In this document: piece after piece, positions 47,817 through 59,844 of the stretch | Numbering within the stretch: the stretch's first letter is position 1 | Layout: each line of letters starts with the position of its first letter | Assembly: GCA_019614645.1 (NCBI GenBank) | Contig: JABWDB010000008.1 | Span: 10,316,501-10,380,500, forward strand | Length of the DNA: 64,000 nucleotides | Source of the DNA: Stratiolaelaps scimitus | Taxonomy: Eukaryota > Arthropoda > Arachnida > Mesostigmata > Laelapidae | Reading direction: 5' to 3' | Notes under the pieces: model-generated | What the model was told of the DNA's origin: nothing | Databases searched by the model: none | The model's input: only the letters and a program-made list of their open reading frames with translations | Made by a program: the position numbers and the translations under genes

Positions 47817-49636
47817 GACGATGATTGATTATTGAATTTTAACTAAGCATTTTATGACCTAACCACTAGCCCTGACGTGGTCCAGGGCTGTGGCGTAAAA
47901 CATTGGGGCACTAAATCAGCCTCTGATTGAACCCCCAGAGAAAATACACGCTGCTCTATGTACTTCTTATAAGTTCTTCGACCCCCGCCCGTTCCCGTCC
48001 CCGAACTTCTCATAACGGAGCAAACGTATGTACATGACGTGAAACATTGACCACAGGCATCTGTTTCCGCCCGGTCAACGTAATCTCGATGCTGTAAAGA
48101 GTGCTACCAACTACGAGTTCAGCGATTATGCCAGGGCGCATACTTGCGCGTTCTTGATCTGCACACGTCTCTCACACACACTTTACATGTTAAATATTGA
48201 TATATCAGTGAGTGTACATGGCTACTTAACGTAACATCTGCCGCGAAAGGCGATCAACGTTTCCTGACGCAGGTCATTCCTGACTCTCTCGTTTCACTAG
48301 ACTAAGTACACCTCAATTGAGCCTTCAACTTCGAGCGTCGGCGCAGAGCTAAGGCGAACCGATTTCGGGTGGTTCATCAACGGCGAGCATCATCAGTACA
48401 TATAGGCTTTCACCACCGGCGCAACGTGAGAGAGGCAGGCCCTTTCGAATACCATCCCTATTCCACAGTGCACAGTATTCGTAGGGACGACATCAGAGGC
48501 TCGAACAACACCAGGTCGTATGCCTAAGTTGCGGGGAGGCGTTGCAAGCATCCGACACCGACCTTCGAATTCGATTGGATCTCGTTAATTACAAGCCGAA
48601 AGGGAGCCGACCAGCAGCGGGTGAACGCCGACGTTCAGAAACATAATTATAATAATAATTAATTAATAACAATGCTCGTTTGCTTGTGTTCTCCACCAGC
48701 GGTCAATTGATCGCTAGACCTACAATTCGGTCTGTGGTGATATCAAGGTTCACTCGACGGAGCTCAAGCAAAACTCGCTCGACGAGCACACACAAGGTTG
48801 GATATCGTCGATATTTCGGGGCGAGGAGCCCGTTTGCAAATCTGCGCTCCGTACGACCCATCGACACATCTGGATTCATCATTGATTTCTACTTAATTAC
48901 ACCAGATAAAAGTCGTGGATATATCAGCATCACCACGAGTTGGACATCGACAACAAGTTAACATTACTCGATAGCAGTACACACACCACTCGGTTATATT
49001 CTTTGCAGTTGAAGGCTGCAGAGTATATCTTCATATCGCCTCATTGTCATATAATGATTTCAATCATCATAGATAATTCGTATCTGTCACATTATGATCA
49101 GCAGCATAATGGTAATGTCGCCTGATTTGCTCTATCATAGTTTTCAATTTCATAGCAGTAATAACAATAGTAACAACAATAATAAGAGGTTTAATTACGA
49201 AATAATACGGTGGCATTCAGTGTGGTTCATGGTACAATACAATGAAGTAACTTCAGTTGAAAGTTTGCGTGTTTATATATACTATATATATGGTATTTAT
49301 TATATAATAATAATAATAATGAGACGTCGTTTTACGTTAACGTACACGTCTCGATTGATGAAATTGATGTAGGACTGTTCACTGTGTGTGTATTAATTAG
49401 CTCGCTCCTATTAAGGATCGTAGCGAGCTGGCATATATAAGAGATCGCTGTAGAGCGAAACATCATCAGCATAATCATTGTTTTCTTATTCAGCATCATC
49501 GTCGTCACTTGTCTTATTCAGCATCCGACCCAAACAGATAAAAAACAAATATCTCGCACAGTCACACAGACACAAACAGATGATGATAGCGAAGACGGTC
49601 GCCGTCACCGACGTCGAAACATGAAACATTTTTACT

Positions 49637-49677
<41 letters not shown>

Positions 49678-49678
49678 A
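49637..49678. repeat. Compound (TA)n(TG)n microsatellite
   Basis: A TA run of about 20 bases passes directly into a TG run of about 20 bases. Confidence 0.95.
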
Positions 49679-52234
49679 TGTATAAGGAGAGTTGTATTTA
49701 TATGGGCGAGTGTGTGCATATATAATATTAAAGAGAGAATTTACTGCTGCGGCTGTTCTAGCACGAGAACAGCGTTGGTTATTTTCATTTCATACGAGAC
49801 GCAAGCAGTTGGTGTTATATATATATATATATATATGTATATGTAGAGAGACAGACAATGAATGTATGAATATATGTATCCGGTAGAAATATAGACTATC
49901 ATTGCACAGGATAACGACTCATGTTAACATCATTTATCTATACATGTTATTCTCATTCGTCGGCCTTCTCTCATTTTCTTCGATTCGGTTCGCGCGACTC
50001 CATTTCAACCTTCACTCCTCAGTGAAAACATCTGCCCCTGCACAGAACTCATTACTCCTTTTATCCGGGGGATGGGGCTACCGCGTATGAACCTTCACCT
50101 GTGAGAACTCGTTCTCTGCAAAACCATTCTCAAGTTCAGTCGGTCAGCCAGCTGCTATCTATTCATATCATCGTTATGATTATTAGTAGTATTATTATTA
50201 TGATGATGATTATTATTATTATTGGTATCGTTAATGATGACGTTTAAGATTACCTCACCATTGTATTTCATATTACATCATTAACTATGGTGTATAATAA
50301 CCAAATCGTGTAGAATATATATGCATGTGTGTACGTGTGTATGTGTATGATCGATCTTCATGCAGCCAATGGTTGAAGCAAAATGTATGACGAAAACATA
50401 TCGACTTCAATGAATTTCAAGTCAAACGGTCGACTAATTAATACATGAAACGCAAAACCGCGGGGTAGAGTGGCTGGATGATGGTAATCGACATTATTTC
50501 TGATCGATGTCGGTCGAACAATGAATTTCATCCGATTTGACAGGCCGGCTTCTAAGCAACGGACACCGGGGGTGTCTTCGCACTTCAACAACAGTTGAAG
50601 CTGCAGTAACGACAATAACAACTGATTTGACTGTATAAATGTATAATACGTATACGCGTAACCACGTGAGAACAGCGTGACAAGTAAACTTGTTGCCTGT
50701 GGCAAATGATGTCTAAATGAGAACGAATTTAACGAATTACCCATAATTGCCGAGGAGGGAATAGCCACGAGTTTGCTCGGCACCGATGTCAGCGCATAGG
50801 AGACGAATGAAATAAGCCTTTGTTGAGACCCAGTTTTTTGGTTCTGTAGAAATGCGTCTTTGTTTCTGCTGTTGTCTCTGGTGCTCAGCATTGATACGAT
50901 CACTTGATATTGTCGATTGCGTCTGTAACTGCCGTTGCAACTGTTGTTATTGTTGTTACTGCTGTTCGTGGCGTCTCATGGATGCACACATGGTTTTCTT
51001 TTTGTTAGCAAAGCGACCTTGCAAGTCACATTAAGATCCAAACACTGAAAGAAAGTCACAAGGACTGTGTGTTTAGTTATCTTTAGGAAATTTTCTGATT
51101 AGTTGAATGGCTGGCCCGCCGGCGATAACTATTGACATTGTCGGGATTTCTAGTTGAGACCTGTCGTATTGAGTGATATTGAATTACCTACACATTACGT
51201 ATGGCGATAGTGGTGCTGGTGTTGCTGGCGACAAAAGTGGTGTTATTTAACGGGAACGTGTGCAGGCGGTATCGTCGTCGTCGTTGTCGATTGCTAGGTC
51301 GATTCATATGTCTACTATAGATTGTTAATTATTTGCACAGCGTAAACGTGTAGAGAATGAGGAGATCGATAGTAATTGTGATTTTATCAATGTCAGCATT
51401 ATTGTGTGCTATGTTAGATCGATTATTAGGATTACTGCAATTATTTGTATACTGTAGATATTCAGATTATTAGTTTTGGTATCATTATTATTAGTATTAT
51501 CATGATAACGAGGATGGCGTATTGTTGTTCACTGTTATCAGCTCATCAGTGTGACAATGTGAAGCTTGTCTTGCCTGATCCACCCATTCGAAACACATTT
51601 GAACGCCAACAATTTTCGAGACGAGATTTAAACGTCTACTAAACGACGGCACGATCTTTCTAGTGGTCATACCAGCAAAATGTTGTCATGCTAAATAACG
51701 AAGAAGTTCCACCCTATCGAATATCATTAAAGCCGAATATGATTACAGGCATCCATTGATTTTTACAGCGTTCGGGCTCCCGCCAGCCTTAATCACCCTA
51801 TGAAATTCTGCTTCCTCGCAACGACGACCCTCGTCCATGATCGTTCCTCTGAAGATAGGCTCCACCTCAGATTTAACGATCGCTAATGGTCTCTCTTCTC
51901 TCTCTCTCTCTCTCGTTCGCCATTATGCGACCTGACTGAGTGGATGTGTTCATGTTGTACGCGTATGTAGGGCAATTGCAATGATGGACAATGTGCATGT
52001 CATGTGATTGTGTTTACTGGTTTAGCTCAGGGCTGTTCTTGCTGAATCAATTCGATGGACGTGCCATCGTCGAAATAGTCATTATCGTGCCATCGTCGGT
52101 CAAGTTTTGATCGGGTATTGATCATGAAGAAAAATTATAATAATAATATTAATTATTATTATCATTAATAATATTATTATTGTCATTTATTTATATTACT
52201 ATATAGTTTCATCTTATCTTTAGTAGATAGTGAA

Positions 52235-52259
52235 AGAGAGAGAGAGAGAGAGAGAGAGA
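52235..52259. repeat. (GA)n microsatellite
   Basis: This is an uninterrupted GA run of about 25 bases in the intergenic region. Confidence 0.95.
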
Positions 52260-52406
52260 AACACGGAGTCCTATGCAAATGTTATCAATATTTTGTTTAC
52301 ATCTAAAATGTATATGCTGTATTTTGCTATTGTAAGCAGTAGGGGGCGGTCGGAGCGAAATATTACGTCGAAGTAACGAGAGTGTATATATTCATACATA
52401 TGCTCA

Positions 52407-52408
<2 letters not shown>

Positions 52409-52445
<37 letters not shown>
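52409..52445. repeat. Compound (GT)n(TA)n microsatellite
   Basis: A short GT run is followed by about 25 bases of TA repeat. Confidence 0.95.
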
Positions 52446-52446
<1 letters not shown>

Positions 52447-54492
52447 GTATCTATTTATGTATTATGAAGATTATGAATGTTTATTCGGATCTGATTGTCC
52501 GACGCTTGGAACGCGGCAGCAGGACTGTTCACACGGTATCATTATTATTATTGTCATGATCATCATCATTAATTCTGTATCGAACGATCGATATTGAGAC
52601 CCAATCGCCATTTGCCCACTGCTTAAGGTATTCACCCACGCGAGAGCCTATTGGATGGCTCACCAATCACCTCAGCATCAAACATCATTACCGGTGTCTG
52701 TGGCCGTTTAGTGTAAGTACGTTTGCTTCTGTATTTTGCTGGGACGCCACCTCATTATTCATCCCAAATTTCACAGCACAACGCCGTCGTGGCGTCTTCC
52801 AGACTGTTCTGTGTCGGAATCGAGCGATTAGCCGTTTCAGGCGGCGTCTTTGTCCACAAATCTCCACTTGTACATATCTCGCTCTCGCTAGGCAACGAAA
52901 TGGGAGCGAAGCACGCTTACGAGCTGAAGATTGATTCGTCTCAGTCCTCGCTCCTTGTCCCACGTTATGGGCAACGGATGGCGCACTGATCTTGTTTGCC
53001 ACTTTTGAGCGGTGGAGGCTTTCCTAATTGCCATGAAGGATAACTCCGTATGTTGTGTTGCAGAGCGATTTAATCAATATAACGCTCGGGTTCAGTACTG
53101 TCTGTTTAGTGGCGCCTCTTCGAGGCGGCAGGCGGATATTACGACTAGTTATAGCGTATGACGATCGCATAGAACACACGGCAAGGGCGAAATATGATTT
53201 GCGTATTATCACTGGAAACAAAACCGCCTTTGAGACAGGTCCGATCGACAAACGGCCTCCGTCGAGCTCATTAACTTAAACGCTCATTGCGTATCGCGTG
53301 TCCACGCTACAGGGTTGAGTCACACACAGATGATGCGTACATATTGCTATGCTACGACCCCAGGTGAGGTTTCACCGCGCCTGCCTCGTGTAGAAATCAC
53401 ACGATATCTATATGAAGGGAGGACCCAATTAAGCTCTCCGGCGTTTCGACGGTATTCTTACATAGCCATTGAAACGTGGTGGCCCTGAGGCCCTCCACAA
53501 CCTCCCAAATTGCCTAAGATTTATATGTGGTATATTCATTTATTTATGTATGGATCGCCACTGGACCCCCACAGTGCAAGTGGGAGACCGGGAATGCTGT
53601 CGCCACACTTTCCGCGTCGCCAACTCATTGTCAACGTTCGCTCTGAAGTACTCAAGACTCGTATACTACCCACCCCCCCCTTAGACTTGTGTTCTGTTAT
53701 TCATATTCGTTCGGTTACATAGCCTCAATTATAATATATTGCCACAATTCATCCACTTGACTAATTTGCTCTTTCTTATAGGTTTCGCCGGGCGATATGA
53801 TTGCACCTTATGTTGAACGTTCTCCTATGAATATTCATGTTATACTTAACATTCGCTTCTGGAACAGCAATACTTGTGCCGTAGCAACAGTTGATCAGTT
53901 GTTGTTGTTGTTGTTGTTGTCAGTCGCTAAAGCTGTATTTATTACGGACGATAACGTTAATGTTGGCTCCCCTACCACGTCCCATGCGTGTGACACTCGT
54001 TCTGTAAAGAGGAGAGCATCGACCCCGGCGACATTTTGTCGCCCGGGCCTTCCTTCAACGTTGAGGATCATCGACAGGGCAAGACGCCCTAATGGCACCC
54101 ACAACGGACCTGAACACTTTTCAACCTCATTTGGTTCGGTTCTTCGCATCTCTCTCTTTCTCTCTCTCTCTCTTCTCTCCATTTTTGACGATCACACAAT
54201 GACAGGATTGTTGAGCAGTCGTCGACGGCAGCACAAACTTCTCTTAGCCATTACGCCTCCAACCTGGGCCCACGTACGAGAACATCGATCCTTCCCTTCC
54301 AAAACCCCTTGATCTCTGCTTAACCTTTGATTCTTTATATCCATCATTGCTGCTTCCGGTCATCCCATTCGCCTGCGCGTCGCTGCCATCCGAATTGCTT
54401 GTTCGCTGCTGACCCTAACTATTACAGCGTTCGACTGTATCTATCACGCTGCCTCTGTAACCTTATTACAATAGATTGCTTCGCTTTCCTTC

Positions 54493-54714
54493 TTAGTTTA
54501 GCGTACCCTTTGCGTGTAGCGCATACGTTACGCCATGTGTCGCGTATATGACAATACAAGTATCCTGTTGATGTTCCAGCTGGTGGCGGTGTTGATGCTC
54601 GAAGTGGTGGTTGAATTGGTCGTTGTCGCTGTTGCTGTTGTTGCTGCAGCTGGTGTTGATCGCGACCATGTTATAGTTGGGGCTTAATTCGGGATCGGGG
54701 CCGTTGATTTTACT
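54493..54714 (-). other. 73-codon in-frame open extension after the CRTC stop codon
   Basis: Directly after the TAG at 54717-54715 the same frame stays open for 73 codons until TAA at 54495-54493. The hypothetical peptide begins SKINGPDPELSPNYNMVA, continues with an Asn/Ser and then His/Gln-rich stretch, and ends YALHAKGTLN. Stop codon readthrough would add it to the coactivator. The CAA/CAG-type repeat in the middle also lowers the chance of stop codons, so it may simply be 3' UTR. Confidence 0.35.
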
Positions 54715-55266
54715 CTAGGACGTCGTGAAGCCATGCGCTCCCCCCACAGCGGCCATGAGCGCCTCCTCCTGCTCAGGCAGCAATTGAAGATTCTCAAGAT
54801 CATACTGATCGGCCGGGAAGAAGTCATCGAAGCCGAGCATATTGTCGACGCCGACGGTAGAATTTGGCATGGGCACGTCGGCGGGATGTAGAATACTACC
54901 ACTTGGTGGCATACCGCCACCCTGGCTACTGCTGAATGATGACTGCATCTCATGATGCGGGGACAAGGGCAAGGGAGATCCAGTTGGTGATGGCGAAGGT
55001 GTGAAGTACTGGCCTCCGCTGCCGACCGAAGACGACAACACCTTCGAAGAGTTATTACTACACTCATCTAAAGATGCGCCCGGTTCTGGAAATAATCATA
55101 GAGATAGCGAAATTGTTGACACACACACACGAACGAAATAGATAGATAGTGCGAAGCGAAATTAGTTAATAAGTTGATGAATAAGTTCAGCTATATCGGG
55201 ACGGACGCTTGGTGTGTTTTTAGCGAATGCATTTGGCATGTATGTTACAACAAAAACAACAATACG

Positions 55267-55313
<47 letters not shown>

Positions 55314-58300
55314 TAGCGAGTCTCGTTAATTAGCAGTCGATTATGCGTTAATCGCCAACGGGAATAACTATTTATGCATTAACTCAACATTAACTTTCAC
55401 GAAACACTCTGTTTGTCGACTTACCTGTGAGGATGATATCAGGTATTCCAGCGGATCCAGGACTCTGAAGTCCAGTTGCCGAGTCATTGTAATAGCCCTG
55501 AAGGCCGTCTGCCGTCTGAGCCGCAGCTTGGTCCGCCTGATTCAGCTTGTTCAGCTCGGCAAGATTATAGTACGCGTCGTAAATCGAATTGCTTCCACCG
55601 TTCAGAGCCACCTGATGAACAGCTCCCGTGGGCAGCGAATGCGCATGATGCTGCTGCTGTTGCTGCTGTATTCGGAAGTTGCCGTTGCCCGCACCGGCCG
55701 TCATAGCGCTCACGTTATTAGACATTGGGGACTACGAGGCGAAACAGGACCGACAACAGAAGAGACGACATGGCAACAAAACAATAAACATGATGTTACT
55801 AATCGCAATACAACGTTACATCAAATATACCGTCTTAAAGTCATGGCTGTGCGACTGCAGCGGCTGATCAAGAATTTTTATTGGATTTGGAGTTTCTATT
55901 GGTGTTGTTGTTGTACATCCCATTGCACGTATTGCACGGCAATGGCAGCAGCATTACGATATCTGTCGATATAACGAGGCGATACAAAACGCATTTTCAT
56001 CTGTGAACATCTGTGTTACAGGCGTACAAAGACATGCATTGAACAAAAGCAGCTAAACAGCTTATACTGTTGGCAACATGTTGTCGAGTCGTTTTTTTGA
56101 ACAAACTAATGTTTTAATGTCATAAAGCGGAGCATGGAGGTCGGACAACAAATAAATAACGACAGAAACGAGGATGCATTTACCGAGTGATGAAGAATGA
56201 GAGAGAATGTATTTAAAAGCAAGCACCACACATTGCTACTTCAACATCGCTGGATATGAAGAGGAGAGACAGAGAGAGAGCAGGGGGGGACTGCACAGTC
56301 TGTAAATGTAGAGTAGTATTGATCCATAATGGAGTTAGTCGTCCGTGCTAGCAACGCACGATGGCGGAGCGGGTAGGGTTGGGTTTTTGGGCGGATCGAC
56401 AAGAGGTTTTAACCTTCACCTCCCTGCGGCAGGCCCCACTATCCCCTTTGCGAGACATGTCTCCACCAATAAACATACTCGACTAACATGTATGTATACG
56501 AGCAGACTGGCAATGCGGGAGACAGCCGGCTAGCTAATTTGTATTGCACGACCAACACCCCATAAATATTAGATCTAGCAGGCTCCGGTAGACACGCTAG
56601 CTACAACTAGCAAAGCGAAAACGTCGGCAACAGGACCATAGTGTAGTAAGTACCATTATATAGCGATTACTACGACTACAACTACTACTAATATAATACT
56701 ATAATAGGCCATGGCCTACGATTCTTGAAGCTAAGCACATTGGGGATTGAAGGACACGGATGGTGTCGGCCCGGCGCCGTAGCGCGGACGTCCGATATGG
56801 ATGATTCAACAACGACGCGTGTAGCTATTACATATTTTTGCGGAAACTCCTCTTCGTTAGCGATAGCTGTCGATCAACAGACATCACAGCAAGCCGACCC
56901 TCCCACACAGGGTTAACCCGTCGAGGCGGGGGGGGGCGCGAAGAGTGACACAACCATAGCGCTAACTGTCGACCGTTGGACAACGTTGGACCGATTCAAC
57001 AGTGGCTATGATGTGCAGGGGCGAGATATTGATAGTGGTAGATTGATATATATTTATATTATCGACCTCTGCCCCCCCATAATCCCTAGAACTAATTCCT
57101 AACTACTGTATGTTTGAATAAATATAATTTGTTTCTATATATTTATATATAGACGGATACACGAGAGCGAAATGGGGGGAGGGGGCGGAGGCTAGAGCAA
57201 TCAAACGTCGAAAAGGAGACATCGCAAAGGTTGGGTCGGGCGTTTTTCCTTCGAAGGTCGAAAGGTCACCAACGAGCGGGGAACAACAAAGGTACCTCTA
57301 GCACGTCACTCGTGTTTATTGATAATGTTTAGTAATTAACAGAGTGGCGCATCGTGTGACCTTGTTGATACCAGCGACAAAAAAAAACGAAGACGTCTTA
57401 CGAACGCACACTGTAGCAGACGAGAGGATTACATTTGCCGTCTCTTACATAAATCAAATTTACTGGGGCTCAATTGCGAAATCGGTGACGAAGGTGCTGT
57501 AAACTGCTGTGAAACCCTCATCTGACAGGACCGAATCTCAAACGAACAGTTCAGATAGGCAGAACAATAATAATCTATACACAACGATACCAAACATGAC
57601 CACCTTCGAAGAAGATAAACCCCCAAAAAAAGACGCTACTATATAATATATATGATCCGTATATTTCTTGCAAATATACTACTCAGCTTTCGGCAAATGC
57701 TCCCATCGTAATTATATCGTTCGAGAATGCCATTGAGTATCGGTTAGTATGATGTTCTCGTCCAACAAGCAATATGCGATGTATCTTACACACAACGTCG
57801 GTCCCACCGCAGCTGCGTGCCCATACTGTTACTGCGAATGGTTGGGGGAAAAAGCGTTAAGCGGTTTTGATGCAGCGAGCGATCATTTTTCATTTGCCGT
57901 TTGTCTGTTCTGTCAAGTTTCCACCTTCCTCCTGGGCTATTCGCAATAGCGTTGAACAGAATTATTGACGCTCGCAGTATTATTATTATTGTTGTTATTC
58001 TTGATGTCGATACGGCCGTCGGTGCGTACAGGGCAGTAACAGATCGATAGGGAACAACAAAACATAATAGCAACACAGGAAAAAAAAGCAAAAATAGTAA
58101 GAATATTCTAACCATATCGTAGTATGTCTTGGATGAAGGTTCTGCCTGGGGTGACTGAAGCGGCCGCCATTGATGATGAGGTGAGTGTAGTTGATGATAT
58201 TGTGCTTGGTGCCGACGTTTGAGTACAGGGGACATTTGGGAGACCTTTAGGGACATCAACAGATATAGAAGTGCCGTAGATATTTTAACCCCATAGAGCA

Positions 58301-59844
58301 GTGCCATAGTTGATATCGATTCGAACACACACGCTCACAGCTTTCTGACGAATGTCAGACAGCGACGTCGGATTGCAATGGAACGATTGTCGAGGTGGCC
58401 CCCGTATTCGGTTGGCCTGACGTGCCGCTAAATTAGGGTTGGATCTGTCAATCAATATGGGGCGAGTTTCGACTTGATGGAGTTGCACATTAAGCCCGTA
58501 TCTTCCTGTCGTCGCGTAAAGGGAACAATGACGTTGCGCTGTGCGTGTGCTTAGATTTTTACTAAAAAAAAACTGGTACGTCGCGAGGTGCCTTAGTATT
58601 CTTCGAGGAGGTGAACAAATCAGGGTGGTGGACAATCGTAGGACGATCAATCTACTCTTCACCCAACGCCACGGGGGCACATATTGAGAAAGGTCCTGCG
58701 GACGTGCTCTTGCAAAGGTAAAATGCAGATGGGAAAGCACCACTATCGTTTCCTGAATGTAGGCTCATTTGTGAACTTCGAAGGTCACTTTGTTATAAAC
58801 GAATTAAAAATAGGTGAAATTGCTGCACCTATGCTTACAGAAATGGGGAACGTGATAAAATTAAAATAGCGAGTGAATTTCAGATAATTGAACAACATAA
58901 GACGATTAGATAACCGAGTTGAAAATTGAGATATACGGCAAAGATTAGAAACGCGTGCTTAGCGAAAACCTCGCGCATATACATACACAGACAGACACAC
59001 AGGGGGAGGTACCTGGAAAACCTAACTACTGATCGTTAATTACATTCATTATTGGCTAAATATTCACTGAAAATTATAAGCTCGGTTACAGAAATAGAAC
59101 ACTTGACGGTAGTTTGCTAGGAGCCTAACGGAGATGTGAGTGATAAGAGTCAACTATGCATGAGGGACTGGGCTTGCTCTGCCGTCAGTAGCGCGGGAAC
59201 TAAGACACCTCCGGTTAATGGACCTCGAGAACCTTGTAAGGGGACATCATTCTTGTTCGTCTCGTTGAAACTACTAACTCTCGGCTAACCACTAATTATA
59301 TGTGACACGTTAAGTGCACAAGACAATGTGCAAATAAATATACGATATATTCTATAACGCCGCAGCACTCACCTGCCGCTAAGCATTTTTTCCCTTGTAG
59401 TCTTCATTGATTATTATTTATCATTTCAACATTGACAAATTCGGTTAGGTCGCAATCGCCTGCTCAACGTAACCAGTATCATTGATCGAAATTGATTTAA
59501 CACAACACAAACGAACAACAACAACTCACCTGGTTGTTGAGTGTTTGTGAATTGTGATGTTGGCTGTGGGGTCCGTTTGTGCCTGCCGCTGCAGGCTGGG
59601 GTGAAGCACTGCCCTGTCTCGCAGGATTCGACAGGTCATGGGATACATGATTCAGTTGATTGTGGCTGCTGCTAGTAACAACGCTTTGGTTCGGCGACTG
59701 AGCCCCGAGCGGTGATGATGGCGCGGAAGCCAGAGGCGAACAAGGCGATCCCTCCGGTGAGTACGAGGTCGGCCCATAACCAGGCACGTTGACCCCACCA
59801 GTGGCGCCGTTTAGAGATAACGCTATCGTGTCCAACGTTAAGCC
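54715..59844 (-). CDS. CRTC: CREB-regulated transcription coactivator (CRTC), 3' coding exons only
   Basis: CRTCs are cytoplasm-to-nucleus coactivators held back by SIK phosphorylation and released by calcineurin; they bind CREB through an N-terminal helix that is not in this window. Supported exons are 59844-59530, 55731-55425 and 55085-54715, about 330 residues, all in phase (0, 0, 1). A further optional exon is listed at 58113-58244. The anchor is SGIPNIILT of vertebrate CRTCs, here SAGIPDIILT, split from the next exon by a phase 1 intron. Before it, SPMSNN aligns with SPVSNQ, followed by a Gln/His run and YDAYY. The first exon is Ser/Pro-rich (YSPEGSPCSPLASAPSSPLG). The C terminus has FTPSPSPTGSPLPLSP and an acidic activation-like end (MLGFDDFFPADQYDLENLQL). 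The exon at 59844 starts at a clear acceptor, so upstream exons exist but were not found up to 64 kb. Confidence 0.83.
55272..55310. repeat. (TA)n microsatellite in a CRTC intron
   Basis: This is a TA run of about 39 bases in the 339-base intron between the last two CRTC exons. Confidence 0.96.
58113..58244 (-). other. Candidate CRTC cassette exon, 44 codons
   Basis: On the minus strand, AAAG before 58244 could be an acceptor and ATG|GTTAGA after 58113 a donor. The enclosed 132 bases are open, phase 0 at both ends, and would fit between the exons at 59530 and 55731 without changing frame. The peptide is Gln/His/Ser-Pro-rich (QMSPVLKRRHQAQYHQ), as in CRTC linkers. The direct join NNQ-SPMSNN without it also resembles the vertebrate protein, so it may be alternative or spurious. 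The acceptor lacks a strong pyrimidine tract. Confidence 0.38.

Larger units (their letters stand above)
43995..54492. other. Microsatellite-rich intergenic or UTR stretch
   Basis: About 10.5 kb lies between the 3' ends of plus-strand TFIP11 and minus-strand CRTC. I see no supportable coding exon: open frames are short, many are Tyr-Ile repeats from TA tracts, and none joins by splicing to a recognisable protein. The stretch is densely filled with (TA)n, (AAT)n/(ATT)n, (GT)n and (GA)n and a C15 run at 44828-44842. Part of it near 54 kb is probably CRTC 3' UTR. Confidence 0.55.

Noticed and set aside
52688..53002. 104-codon minus-strand frame with basic composition
   Set aside because: The opposite strand is open over the same stretch, there is no family match, and no splice partner was found.
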